Shown here: positions 25,418-34,721 of the stretch, one piece after another | Layout of the letters: every line of letters begins with the position of its first letter | Position numbering within the stretch: position 1 is the stretch's first letter | Assembly: GCF_000812965.1 (NCBI RefSeq) | Contig: NZ_JSYN01000003.1 | Location: 62,001 to 126,000 of the forward strand | DNA: 64,000 nt | Direction: 5' to 3' | Source: Pedobacter kyungheensis | GTDB lineage: Bacteria; Bacteroidota; Bacteroidia; Sphingobacteriales; Sphingobacteriaceae | Notes under the pieces: model-generated | Database searches by the model: none | What the model saw: only the letters and a program-made list of their open reading frames with translations | Told to the model about the DNA's origin: nothing | Program-made: the position numbers and the translations under genes

Positions 25418-27709
25418 ATGCCGGAATATTCTTTTTTAAATCTATCACCTGCAGAATTTGAAGAACTAACTAGAGATCTTCTTCAACAAGAGCTTAAAAT
25501 TCACCTTGAATCATTTAGCAATGGTAGAGATGGCGGGATCGACTTCAGGCACTGTTACCCAAAGTCGGGTGAGATGATAATCCAATGTAAGCGATTTAAG
25601 GATTATAAAAGCCTATATAGTAAGCTCAGAGACGAGCTGCCTAAGCTGGTAAAATTAAAACCCAGACGCTATGTACTCAGTACCTCGGCCTCACTGACGC
25701 CGAAAAATAAAAAAGAAATTTTTGATCTATTAAAGCCATTCCTAAAAACACCATCAGATATCTATGGTAAAGATGATCTTAACAATTTGTTGGGTAAATT
25801 TCCGCAGATAGAAAAGCAACATTTCAAATTATGGCTCTCAAGCGTGAATATCCTGGAGCGCATTTTACATAGCCGAATTTTCAATCAATCCAGCTTTGAA
25901 GAAGACCATGTTAAAGAAACTGTCAAATTGTATGTAAATAATAGTAGCCACACTACTGCTAAAGATCTGATTGACCACTTCAACTATGTCATCATTTCTG
26001 GCGCTCCTGGGATTGGGAAAACTACACTCGCGCGAATACTTTCATACGAGTATCTTGCGAATGGTTATGAAGAATTCGTTTTTCTTTCTGAGTCCATTGA
26101 CGATGCATATGCTTTATTTCGAGAGGAGGCAAAACAGGTGTTTTTGTTTGACGACTTTTTAGGTAAAACTTTCCTGGACAAGAAATTAAAAAACAATGAG
26201 GACCAGCGTATAATCAGATTCATAGAAAAAATCAAAAAATCTGAAAACAAGATATTGATTATGACTACAAGAGAATATATCCTTGCTCAAGCTAAGTTGC
26301 GCTACGATATGTTTGAAAATGATGCGATAGATATTGCAAAATGTGTGATTGATCTTGCTCAGTATACCAAGGTAGTAAGAGCGAAGATTCTTTATAATCA
26401 CCTCTTTTTTGCCAATGTTGGCGAGGATTACATTCAGGAAATGCTGAATGGTAAAAGCTATAATAAAATAATATCTCATCCTAATTACAGTCCAAGGATA
26501 ATTCAGACCATTTTTACACCAAGTGTATTAAAAACTATACCTGTAAATAAGTTCATTGAAAGATTCCTTGCATTCCTGGACTACCCTGAGAGCATTTGGA
26601 AACATGTATATGAAAACCAGATTACAAATTTCTCCCAGATTATTTTGGCAAATCTGATGACCCTGGGTGCCCCGATTCATTTCAATAACTTAAAACATCA
26701 GACAAAAGTCTTCGCAGATAAACATGCTGTTAAATATGGTATTACCTATTCAGAAATCGATTATAATAAAGCAGTAAGGGAATTAGAGAATACTTTTATT
26801 AAGACCGAAAGGGATTCTATTGGTACACTGATAGTTAATTATTTGAATCCCTCGGTTCAAGATTTCCTAGTTAACTATTTTTACGAAATGCCGGATTATT
26901 TGACTGACATATTTGGTAGTGCTATTTTTATAAACCAATTCTTTGATCTTTTTACGCTTAGAGAAACATCTCCGCTTAATAAAAAGGGACGAAAATCACA
27001 GATTAAATTGACCGATAGCCAGATTGAAATTATTGTAGAAAATATCGTTAATAACTTTGACGCTCTAAAGTCTTCCAGACTCAAAAAAGCTACTTTCACA
27101 AATACGACAAATTTTCAATGGTATGCTGAGAAATGCACTGTTTACAGTAAAATATCTGAAATAATGGGATCTGGTTTGGTTACAAAAAAGCCGGTTTTGG
27201 AATCAATGATAGTTGAGAAATTTCAGGCAGCAATTATTCCACAGGCCTTCCATGGAGATGATCAAAATTACTATATCAGTATCTTTTTAAATTACCAAGA
27301 TCAATTAGATTTCCAAGATACAACTCTTCTCAAGGCCTATTCCAATACCCTATCGAACCTTTATGATTTTAGTGAATTTTTGAGGTTGAAAGATTCTTTA
27401 GCGGGTAGCTTTGAAACTTTTGTATCAAAGGATGAAGAGTTTCTTGATTCAATTAAAGATATCGTTGAATTTGAAGCAGAAAATGCCGAAGACCATCACC
27501 TAGAGGAACTGATCGCTGAGATAAAAGGTGTTACCGACGAAACCGGGCTAAATTTTGATGACGTGGTGCAAAGATTAAATGAAAAATGGGAAGATAGCAA
27601 AGAAAATTACGAATCAGATTATGATGATGATTACGAGCGGTATGCAACCATAACAGATGTTTCAGAGAGTCAAACTGATATCTCTGATATGTTTGATAGC
27701 TTGAAATAA
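25418..27709 (+). CDS. Mrr-like nuclease fused to a STAND-type NTPase
   Basis: 763 residues. Residues about 5-125 are a restriction-endonuclease-like fold: FEELTRDLL helix, GGID with Asp42, and Gln56-Cys-Lys58, the Mrr-type D-QxK active site. Next is a P-loop NTPase with Walker A GAPGIGKTT (195-203) and Walker B VFLFDDF (Asp245-Asp246), in the style of nSTAND3 proteins. The remainder (about 400-763) is mainly helical with an acidic C-terminal tail (ESDYDDDYE). This is the architecture of anti-phage STAND sensors that cut DNA after recognising a viral protein. It is alone in its transcript, convergent with the polymerase gene 84 bp away. Defence is inferred. Confidence 0.82.
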   Translation: MPEYSFLNLSPAEFEELTRDLLQQELKIHLESFSNGRDGGIDFRHCYPKSGEMIIQCKRFKDYKSLYSKLRDELPKLVKLKPRRYVLSTSASLTPKNKKEIFDLLKPFLKTPSDIYGKDDLNNLLGKFPQIEKQHFKLWLSSVNILERILHSRIFNQSSFEEDHVKETVKLYVNNSSHTTAKDLIDHFNYVIISGAPGIGKTTLARILSYEYLANGYEEFVFLSESIDDAYALFREEAKQVFLFDDFLGKTFLDKKLKNNEDQRIIRFIEKIKKSENKILIMTTREYILAQAKLRYDMFENDAIDIAKCVIDLAQYTKVVRAKILYNHLFFANVGEDYIQEMLNGKSYNKIISHPNYSPRIIQTIFTPSVLKTIPVNKFIERFLAFLDYPESIWKHVYENQITNFSQIILANLMTLGAPIHFNNLKHQTKVFADKHAVKYGITYSEIDYNKAVRELENTFIKTERDSIGTLIVNYLNPSVQDFLVNYFYEMPDYLTDIFGSAIFINQFFDLFTLRETSPLNKKGRKSQIKLTDSQIEIIVENIVNNFDALKSSRLKKATFTNTTNFQWYAEKCTVYSKISEIMGSGLVTKKPVLESMIVEKFQAAIIPQAFHGDDQNYYISIFLNYQDQLDFQDTTLLKAYSNTLSNLYDFSEFLRLKDSLAGSFETFVSKDEEFLDSIKDIVEFEAENAEDHHLEELIAEIKGVTDETGLNFDDVVQRLNEKWEDSKENYESDYDDDYERYATITDVSESQTDISDMFDSLK

Positions 27710-27793
27710 GATCATTTAGAACCTCGACTGGCTTCGGGAAACAGCTCAATATTTGATAATAGGCTAAACATTTCGTTAATGGCCCGGAAATAT

Positions 27794-29230
27794 TTAATCG
27801 AATACATCCTTCATATTAACTTTTGCTTTAATTTTTGGACAGACCTTTACGAATTCTTCCAGATAAACTCCCTCAATCTTGGGTTTTAGAGAATCGTACC
27901 ACAAATTTGAAATCTGGTAAACAGTTCCGTCATGCATAGGAATTAAAAACTTTGCCCTGTCTAGTTCATTTGCGACTCTCATTAGTGCGTTTTTATAGAT
28001 CAAAGAAGCAGTGGCTTGAATTACATGACTTAACGCCCAGGTAACCTGTTCTTCACCTTTTATACGGAAATTCCCTAACGAGGTACCCACCCGAGAATTG
28101 TCCGCCATTTCTTTATCGATTTTCTCCTTAAATTCCTGAAGTTTTATAAATTTTTTAAAGTACAGTTGGGCTTTCAAGTCCAGAGTTGTATCTCCGTACA
28201 TATAGCGGTAGAACACTACCTTTGCATCTGAACGTTTTTTCGGATCTCCGAAAACAAAGTTAGCCAGGTCTTCATAGATGTCGGTATTGTAAAGATCTAT
28301 CAACTTTGGATCATCACTCAATGAGGCCAGTATCCCTGCTTCGAACTGCGAGTAATCTATATACAACAGTTTATGAAACCTTTCAGCCACAACAACTTTC
28401 CTGTTCGATTTCCTCAAATTCTGAAAAGAAGGTTCCCTCAAAATTATCCTGGAAGTGATAGTGCCAAAACCTAGATATTTTGGATAAGCGCAGGATCCTC
28501 CCCCCCAATGAGACTGCATAAAAAGAAGGCTATCGAAGTCTTTTTGGTTCCTGATCATGTCGTACATCAAGCTACAAATTTCGTCGTTATTTCTCCAGGC
28601 TTTAAAAGTAAATAGTGCGGACTTTACCAGGCGGTATCCTTTGCTCTTTAAATATTCGGATTGCCAACGCTCGTTCTCGGGATTGAAAATTCGGTATTTG
28701 AGCTGCAAAATATTCTTTATTCTATAGATTTCTTTTTCTAAATCAGCACAAAGGTTTCCAGCCAAATTCAAATTTATAGGTACGCCACGTAGTTGGCGTC
28801 TATAAATTACATTGTTGATTTGGGCTTCCAAGTCGTTGAAACGGTTTATTTCTTCAGGTTTTTGATTAAGCATATATAAATACAATATGCCCATGCCTCC
28901 CAAAAATTCTCGGATTGTGGATAAACTAAGTTTAAAGTCAGGGTCCAATATGTTGTGATATTTCAATGCCTCTAACATTGTCCATTTTTTATATTCCCGC
29001 AGATCTTTCCCTTCTTGAGTCATTTGCTTATCAAACCCCTCTAGGTCGACAATTTCTGGCCATTTCCTGAACTGCTTAAATGTTTTTAAATGCCGTATTA
29101 GTTCCGAGCTCTGAAAGGTTAGTATCAGATCATCACTTCCAAACTTATGGTTTTCGTAGTAATCATCGGTGGTATCTATATTTCTCGAATACCACTTGTT
29201 TTCTATGTAAAGTACTGCTAGTCTAATCAT
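27794..29230 (-). CDS. Family A DNA polymerase-like protein (RT-associated)
   Basis: 478 residues, third gene of the MBL/RT operon. All polymerase motifs of PolA are present. A TSR...PSFQNLRK segment (about 259-273) corresponds to TGRLSS..PNLQNIP. Motif A is IDYSQFEAGILASLS with catalytic Asp292. The O-helix has Arg333, Lys337, Tyr341 and Tyr345-Gly346. HVIQATASL (402-410) matches the QGTAAD helix. Motif C is MHDG with catalytic Asp434, where Gly replaces the usual Glu of HDE. The N-terminal 250 residues show no complete 5' nuclease or DEDD exonuclease motif. It is about half the size of Pol I. Its ATG directly abuts the RT stop (TAAATG), so the two are coupled. It could copy the RT's DNA product into a second strand; this is inference. 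Confidence 0.85.
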   Translation of the reverse strand: MIRLAVLYIENKWYSRNIDTTDDYYENHKFGSDDLILTFQSSELIRHLKTFKQFRKWPEIVDLEGFDKQMTQEGKDLREYKKWTMLEALKYHNILDPDFKLSLSTIREFLGGMGILYLYMLNQKPEEINRFNDLEAQINNVIYRRQLRGVPINLNLAGNLCADLEKEIYRIKNILQLKYRIFNPENERWQSEYLKSKGYRLVKSALFTFKAWRNNDEICSLMYDMIRNQKDFDSLLFMQSHWGGGSCAYPKYLGFGTITSRIILREPSFQNLRKSNRKVVVAERFHKLLYIDYSQFEAGILASLSDDPKLIDLYNTDIYEDLANFVFGDPKKRSDAKVVFYRYMYGDTTLDLKAQLYFKKFIKLQEFKEKIDKEMADNSRVGTSLGNFRIKGEEQVTWALSHVIQATASLIYKNALMRVANELDRAKFLIPMHDGTVYQISNLWYDSLKPKIEGVYLEEFVKVCPKIKAKVNMKDVFD

Positions 29231-31624
29231 TTAAAGCGAATATAGTTGTTCACTGGTTTCTCCGTTTGCATTATCAAATTCATCGAATCCCCTGACAAAA
29301 ACAAGATCTCGATCTTTCTTTTTGTGGCTGAATTCATGTGATTTAGCAAGACTAGGATCGGTTTTACCAAGCACGATCTCAGGTCTAAATGAACGTAATG
29401 CAACGAGTGCTATTCGGTTCTGAAAGTAACCATGGGTAAATCCCTCTTCGTATTTCCGCAAGATTACCCGACGATACTCCATATCGACCGAACACATGTA
29501 TATCACCATTGCAGCAATTACTGCTTTGTTGGTATCATCATTCTTTTCAATACATCTTACAGCGTAAGTTTTCAGTTTAGGGATATTAATTTTATGCTTT
29601 GCCAGAAGCATCCATATCTGATATACCTGGAAAGCATAAGTGTTATATTTCTCATCCAAAACGATTGGCAAAAGATGTCTGAGTATGTGTTCTTCGACGA
29701 TCTCTGTCGGCATGAGACTCAAAACTTTACATAGTTCCGTGGTAATCCACGGCCTGTCGACAAGCTCGGCACAGGCCTTCTCAATTGCACTTATTACAAT
29801 ATTATTGAAGCTACTTTCTTCCAACCCCCTATAGGCTAACATCGCGATTGTGTTCAACGCGAAATTCATCTTTTTTGCTGCGTCGTCTCGTTGATCGCTG
29901 TGTACGTGAAGGTTGTTAGTTAAAAGTTCTATTGAGGAATGAAATGCTTCATTCTTGTATTGTGCATTATTTGACCTACGATATTTTGCTATTTTAGCTG
30001 CCGTGAGATCGAACGCTCCTTTGAAATCACCCCTGCGCTTTTCACCAGGTTGTAAGACTACCTTACCAGGCTTATCATTGAAGGTAAAGATTTCCGTCTT
30101 TTGTGAGTTAACCGATAGGTAACATCTCCTCAGTTCGAATTCAAAGGTCTGCAATATCTTTCTCGCCTCATACTTATCTTTGCAGAATATTTTGATATCG
30201 TCCATAAAGCGATAGTATTCTGGAGCGTGATGCTGCATAAAAATGTCTACCTGATTGAGATAAAATGAGGCCAACAATGCAGAAGCATCACTATTTTGTG
30301 GTAAGCCAACTTTTTTGTCTGTTACCTTACTCAAAATCATTTTGAGCATCTCTGCCGCCTTTAGCTCATTGTCTGTCTCACAAATACGAAGTATCTTACT
30401 GTGCAAGAGGTCCTTGCTAATGTTATCAAAAAAATTCAATAAGTCGATTTCAATGACACAGTTATAAAGGTATTTTTCATCCTGATCTTTTTGTTCGGCT
30501 ACTTCGTGTAAATGGTATTGGAGCTTTCTCCATTGTTCGACACCATTTAAGATCAGGTTACCTGGATCATAAAAATTGTACCTTGCGGAAAACACGTTCG
30601 CAATCTGCGCATTGTCAAGTTTTGGTGCAAGTGTGCCGACGCAAGCCATATACATAATCCGGTCTATAAACGGTGATATCAATGCCAACCTTAATGTAAA
30701 TTTCTTTTTGGGAACATAAAATGTTTCCGCTTGACTAGCCTGATATTCTTTGTTGTTAAAATATTCTTCAAACTGCGCAAAAAGATAATCCTGATTCAAC
30801 AAATCGATGTACTTAAGCGGATCATGAAACCAGTCATCACCAATATCAGTACTTAACCGTTTGCGGGCAAGCTCCAGATCAACGCAGGTGTCATTGATAA
30901 ATGCCTGATGGATGTCAACCACCTCGGATTTTATTTCCCTCTTGAAATGCGAGGATTCCGTGGTCAGTTCAACAAGTCCTGAATCTTTCAACCTCACATT
31001 GATCTCAGCGAAGGAAATATCGACCAAGTCGACTGTCGCATTCTGAAATTCCGTGTTTGGATATCTAGTGATCACACCAAATAGCGTGCTTCTTGACTGA
31101 GAAAAAAGCCCTGCACCAGATAATCCTTTTAACCATGAATATTCTACCGGACCATGCAGCCTGTACCTTTTTGCTAAACTGTCGTTTCGCTGAAAGTCGA
31201 ACCTTTGGAGTTCGTCTTCGTTAGCAGCAAAAATACCCCAGGCAAAAAAATCTACGTCAGAGTCTCGCAATTCATCAGAAACCAGTATTTGCCGAAAAGT
31301 AACCTTTGGATTTTTATTTACTTTGAGAATCACAAGATCTTGGTCAAAAAGCAACAACTTTTCCTTGATCTGCTTATTTTTAATCCATTCCAGCCGTTGG
31401 AAACCTTTCTTATCGCTATACAGAACCTCTATGTGGCCTAACTTCGCTTCACTGTAAGGTGTTTTGCTATCTTCCTGAAAAATGTGTTTTGCTGTGAGAA
31501 CGTAATTATAGCTTTCCAGATTGGAAGTAAGGTATAGAATTCCAGATCCACAAACTTTTACTCCGGCAACGACTGTACAGATCTTGATCCCGCAACCTCG
31601 TAAATTGTCAAGTACCGTAGCCAT
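29231..31624 (-). CDS. Trypsin-like protease fused to reverse transcriptase
   Basis: 797 residues. Residues 1-220 form a trypsin-like serine protease with a complete triad: His47 in TAKH, Asp96 in DQDLVIL, Ser169 in GLSGAG. Residues about 270-520 are a reverse transcriptase: VPKKKF (RT0-like), SARYN, motif A IEIDLLNFFD (Asp394), motif B GLPQNSDAS (440-448), motif C YRFMDDIKIF (Asp475-Asp476), and a NSQKTEIF motif. Residues about 520-797 are helical repeats, as in Abi/UG (DRT) defence reverse transcriptases. There is no group II maturase or endonuclease domain. The ATG lies inside the end of the MBL gene (17-bp overlap). Its RNA template is not identified. A protease-RT fusion suggests proteolysis controlled by cDNA synthesis or the reverse. 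Confidence 0.87.
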   Translation of the reverse strand: MATVLDNLRGCGIKICTVVAGVKVCGSGILYLTSNLESYNYVLTAKHIFQEDSKTPYSEAKLGHIEVLYSDKKGFQRLEWIKNKQIKEKLLLFDQDLVILKVNKNPKVTFRQILVSDELRDSDVDFFAWGIFAANEDELQRFDFQRNDSLAKRYRLHGPVEYSWLKGLSGAGLFSQSRSTLFGVITRYPNTEFQNATVDLVDISFAEINVRLKDSGLVELTTESSHFKREIKSEVVDIHQAFINDTCVDLELARKRLSTDIGDDWFHDPLKYIDLLNQDYLFAQFEEYFNNKEYQASQAETFYVPKKKFTLRLALISPFIDRIMYMACVGTLAPKLDNAQIANVFSARYNFYDPGNLILNGVEQWRKLQYHLHEVAEQKDQDEKYLYNCVIEIDLLNFFDNISKDLLHSKILRICETDNELKAAEMLKMILSKVTDKKVGLPQNSDASALLASFYLNQVDIFMQHHAPEYYRFMDDIKIFCKDKYEARKILQTFEFELRRCYLSVNSQKTEIFTFNDKPGKVVLQPGEKRRGDFKGAFDLTAAKIAKYRRSNNAQYKNEAFHSSIELLTNNLHVHSDQRDDAAKKMNFALNTIAMLAYRGLEESSFNNIVISAIEKACAELVDRPWITTELCKVLSLMPTEIVEEHILRHLLPIVLDEKYNTYAFQVYQIWMLLAKHKINIPKLKTYAVRCIEKNDDTNKAVIAAMVIYMCSVDMEYRRVILRKYEEGFTHGYFQNRIALVALRSFRPEIVLGKTDPSLAKSHEFSHKKKDRDLVFVRGFDEFDNANGETSEQLYSL

Positions 31625-32603
31625 ATATCTCGTTATTTTGCTTCAACTTAATTTTATACTTGCGCAACTCATCTGACTTAATATTCAATTTCTCTATTGG
31701 TTCGGCATAATTAAATAGAAACTGTATCTCTTCTTTCTGTTGAGGTATAAACTTTGCTACCTTAAGAATCGCCCGTTTATTTGGAAGAAAGTGCTTTTTG
31801 CTATTGGTACTTATTATAAATTTCGAGCAATCCATTTTTGATAGCATCGCCTCTGAAAGGCTCCGATAACTGCCATGGTGAGGTAGCTTAACGTAGTCGA
31901 AGTAAACCGGATTTCCTGGATTTTCTTCCTGAAGTTTTGAAAGTATTTTGTCCATACGTTCAGGAACACAATCTCCAGTCAGCAAAACTTTCTTTCCTGG
32001 TGTCTCGGCCAGTATAACGATACTCGTTTTATTCGACGCCGAATCATCTTGGCTTTCGTCATCTAAGTACTTATCTAGGGCTGCCATCGAAGAATCCCAG
32101 TCGCACCTGTAATCACTGGTTAGATATGCGCCTTCAGCCGAGCTGTATGTTTCTAAAACTTCTTTAACTGGTGATAAAAATCTAAGGGTCATTTCCCCAA
32201 ATGTGCATGCTGGAGTTTCAGCTGTGGCAATGTCCCACTTTGCCGTGTAACCGACCAAAAGGTTTTCCAAATCCCGAGCCTGCCTGTAGGATAGCATATT
32301 TTGGTCTGTTGAAGGAATAAGGCCTTTGATCTTTTTAGGTGAATTCAATAGAATTTCTTTTATAAACTCATGCCCAAAATCACCATCAATTGCGGCGCGC
32401 ACCAGTGCTATGATACCTGAAATATGATCATCATCATGATGGGTAACGATTACTAAATCTAACTTCTGGCCTGCATTGAAGATTTTGGTGACCTCATCAC
32501 GTATATAAGTGAAGTCATTTCCACCGTCAATGAGAATATTATATGTTCCATCCTGAATAAGAATTGAATCACCAGAGCCTGCTTTCAGGTATTTTATGTT
32601 CAT
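31608..32603 (-). CDS. ComEC-type metallo-beta-lactamase-fold hydrolase
   Basis: 331 residues, first gene of the operon. The metal site is THHDDDH (residues 54-60), the H-x-D-x-D-H variant of ComEC/Rec2-type domains. Later metal ligands are in LLTGD and KLPHHGSYRSLSE, also ComEC-like. There is no membrane segment, so this is a soluble stand-alone domain, probably a nuclease or phosphodiesterase. Such proteins often neighbour trypsin-like or caspase-like effectors in conflict loci. The stop overlaps the protease-RT start by 17 bp. Confidence 0.87.
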   Translation of the reverse strand: MNIKYLKAGSGDSILIQDGTYNILIDGGNDFTYIRDEVTKIFNAGQKLDLVIVTHHDDDHISGIIALVRAAIDGDFGHEFIKEILLNSPKKIKGLIPSTDQNMLSYRQARDLENLLVGYTAKWDIATAETPACTFGEMTLRFLSPVKEVLETYSSAEGAYLTSDYRCDWDSSMAALDKYLDDESQDDSASNKTSIVILAETPGKKVLLTGDCVPERMDKILSKLQEENPGNPVYFDYVKLPHHGSYRSLSEAMLSKMDCSKFIISTNSKKHFLPNKRAILKVAKFIPQQKEEIQFLFNYAEPIEKLNIKSDELRKYKIKLKQNNEIYGYGT

Positions 32604-32629
32604 ACTAAGCGATAATTTTTGCCAATATA

Positions 32630-32637
32630 CAAATTTA
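32630..32637 (-). promoter_or_regulatory. Candidate -7 promoter element of the MBL/RT/PolA operon
   Basis: TAAATTTG on the minus strand exactly fits TAnnTTTG and lies 26 bp before the MBL start. No matching -33 element at ideal spacing was found, so this is tentative. Confidence 0.35.
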
Positions 32638-33025
32638 ATTATCTCAATTCCGGCATTGCGCTAAACCTAAATCTCATCTTAATCCGGGAATCCTGGATAA
32701 CAGTTTACAAGTCTGTTTTGGTGAATATATTGATGCTTTCTGGTCGGCTCTTTTCTGTCAGGTCTCTTGGTATTTGTCAAAAGCATATGCATTGGTCTTC
32801 AGATCATTATTTCTTCTCTCAGCAATTCCTTTTATTTTTTTGAGGCAAGGATTTACCCTTCAAAAATAATAGCTGGTTGATAAAATTGAAGTATTGGCAC
32901 TATCTGGAAGAGCTGAATCCGCTATCTAGTTCCCACTGAAGTCGGCAATAACATAACGAAAAACATAACGGGATGCTTAAAATAATTGAATCCATGCAGG
33001 CCTAAAAAAGCCAAAATTCTTCGGA
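32638..33025. other. Long non-coding leader region before the MBL/RT/PolA operon
   Basis: About 390 bp without a credible gene. A short imperfect hairpin lies at about 32682-32699 (ATCCGGG / TCCTGGAT, one wobble). Defence reverse transcriptases of the DRT2 and DRT9 types use a non-coding RNA encoded beside the RT gene, so this gap is the natural place to look for a template RNA. No conserved fold is visible by eye. Confidence 0.3.
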
Positions 33026-33280
33026 CTAAATTCTATCCTTCCCCATTCTTCTTTTCTTCTCCTGATATTGCTCTTCAAGCGCATTCTGTTTGACATCCGT
33101 CCAGAGGTCCGTCATCCGATCATCACTGAGCACCTGATTAGCAGCCAATATCGCAAGGTTATACATCAGGTCCAGCATCAACATCGCTTCTTTCAGACTT
33201 ATCTTTTCCCCATATTTTTTCAGGATCCTTACTGCCCTTTTCGGAGTTATATTTCTTCTTTCAGGATGTATTTTAATCAT
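33026..33280 (-). CDS. Small conserved-type hypothetical protein
   Basis: 84 residues, basic at both ends and helical. The core (AVRILKKYGEKISLKEAMLMLDLMYNLAILA) resembles small proteins often seen in Bacteroidota accessory regions. No domain assigned; a DNA-binding or antitoxin-like role is possible but unsupported. Confidence 0.6.
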   Translation of the reverse strand: MIKIHPERRNITPKRAVRILKKYGEKISLKEAMLMLDLMYNLAILAANQVLSDDRMTDLWTDVKQNALEEQYQEKKRRMGKDRI

Positions 33281-33360
33281 GGTTAAAATATTAAGTTATC
33301 AATTTTGAACATAGTACAGTCCCCTCTATATTAACTAAAACTAATCAGCAACATAATTCA

Positions 33361-34431
33361 TCATAATCCTCTTTTTTTCGCCGATAATTCCTGCGCTAAC
33401 TTATTGAGGTCTTCTCCATTCGAATAGCCTTTAAGCTGCCCGGTAAGATAGCCCAAGGTACATTCAAGTCCGGACATCAAACGCCAATTGGTCAAAAGCA
33501 AACTCCCACTAATCAGCTGTTTTATCTTTTTTATACTCTGATCAGCATCACGGTTGCCGCTGTCCTGCACGGAAAATCCCATCGTCAAAAATCTGCCGGT
33601 CTTTGGTTTTTCAAACTGCAACTTGACAAAACCACTCTTCTCCAGTTCCCCAGTCAGCCGCTGTTCCAATGCAGCCACATTAAGCATCTCAGGCCTCACC
33701 ACACGTTCTTCTCCCAAATCCCCCTCTTTCCAGCCCGGCATTTCCGCATCCGCCATCAGCTTGATATTCACCAATGCCTGAAGATCCTCGGTAAATGACC
33801 GCCGTCCAATAAAATCTATACAATACTTCTGTCTTTCAGCGTCCTCAATCGGCAGGACTTTCCTTTTCCCTATAACTAGCTCCCTTTTATCAACCTTACC
33901 ACAGGCTAAACAGGTATCAGTAAAGATTATTTTATTTCTGCTCTTTTTCTTTTTGGAAGACACCCTACCCTTACAATGACCGCACCTGCTCTCTGGCAAT
34001 ACATATTCCCTCCTATTTGCATAAACAGCTCTTCTGGGTGCATGATGCGCCGGACAGGCAAAAAAGAAAACAAGGTCATAAGATTCATCGATAAAATCCG
34101 ACAGCTCTACAAACATCTCTTCCCCACATGTGCCGCACCTGATGTTTTCAGGCACCTTTGCCCTTTTCACCATCCCATCCTTTCTCTCATCAGCAGCCAT
34201 CCTATTCTTCACCTCCATTTCCCTCGACCTTGCCCACTCTACCCCGGCATCTATAAACCGTCTGTTGAGCGCAACATATTTTGCCACCAAGTCTTTCTCA
34301 TCCTCCTCCACTGCCTTCACATACAATTTTCTGGCCCCGATCAAAGCCTGCTCTTTTTCCTTCAGATCCGCTATCGTCCGCCTGTCATACTCATCATAAT
34401 AATATTCATCGGCTCTGCGATGGTTCTCCAT
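33361..34431 (-). CDS. Zinc-ribbon-containing hypothetical protein
   Basis: A 356-residue soluble, basic protein. The N-terminal third is a charged helical region. The middle has three Cys-pair knuckles: CGTCG (about 97), CGHCKG (about 151) and CLACGK (about 173), with HH/Cys in between. Together they suggest two zinc ribbons. The C-terminal part (about 215-340) has no recognised motif. Nucleic-acid binding is likely from the ribbons and charge. It is the last gene of a run of minus-strand island genes; its 290-bp 5' gap suggests its own promoter. Confidence 0.6.
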   Translation of the reverse strand: MENHRRADEYYYDEYDRRTIADLKEKEQALIGARKLYVKAVEEDEKDLVAKYVALNRRFIDAGVEWARSREMEVKNRMAADERKDGMVKRAKVPENIRCGTCGEEMFVELSDFIDESYDLVFFFACPAHHAPRRAVYANRREYVLPESRCGHCKGRVSSKKKKSRNKIIFTDTCLACGKVDKRELVIGKRKVLPIEDAERQKYCIDFIGRRSFTEDLQALVNIKLMADAEMPGWKEGDLGEERVVRPEMLNVAALEQRLTGELEKSGFVKLQFEKPKTGRFLTMGFSVQDSGNRDADQSIKKIKQLISGSLLLTNWRLMSGLECTLGYLTGQLKGYSNGEDLNKLAQELSAKKRGL

Positions 34432-34721
34432 AAACGCTTTAGGAAATTGATTTAGCTACAATATACAGCATTACAGGTCTCCTGCATCCAAATGACGATA
34501 ATTGTATAGTTTTTAAAAATGGTAAAATGCAACTTATGCAAACAGGATCTTTTAAAACATTTTCATCAAACCCAATTCATTTCCGCTTTAAATATCCATA
34601 ACAATCCAGGCTACCTTATTATTCCAAACTATCGCTCATGGAAGGAAATATCTTCGACCAGGACTTCTCTGACTGGCTCAGCACCAGAGCCATCATCGCT
34701 GGAAATATGGGAGAATTACAT

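Noticed and set aside
29231..31624. RT as part of a group II intron, retron or diversity-generating retroelement
   Set aside because: No maturase or endonuclease domain, no visible template/variable repeat pair or Avd gene, and no msr/msd-like inverted repeats beside it; the protease fusion and helical C-terminus fit Abi/UG types better.
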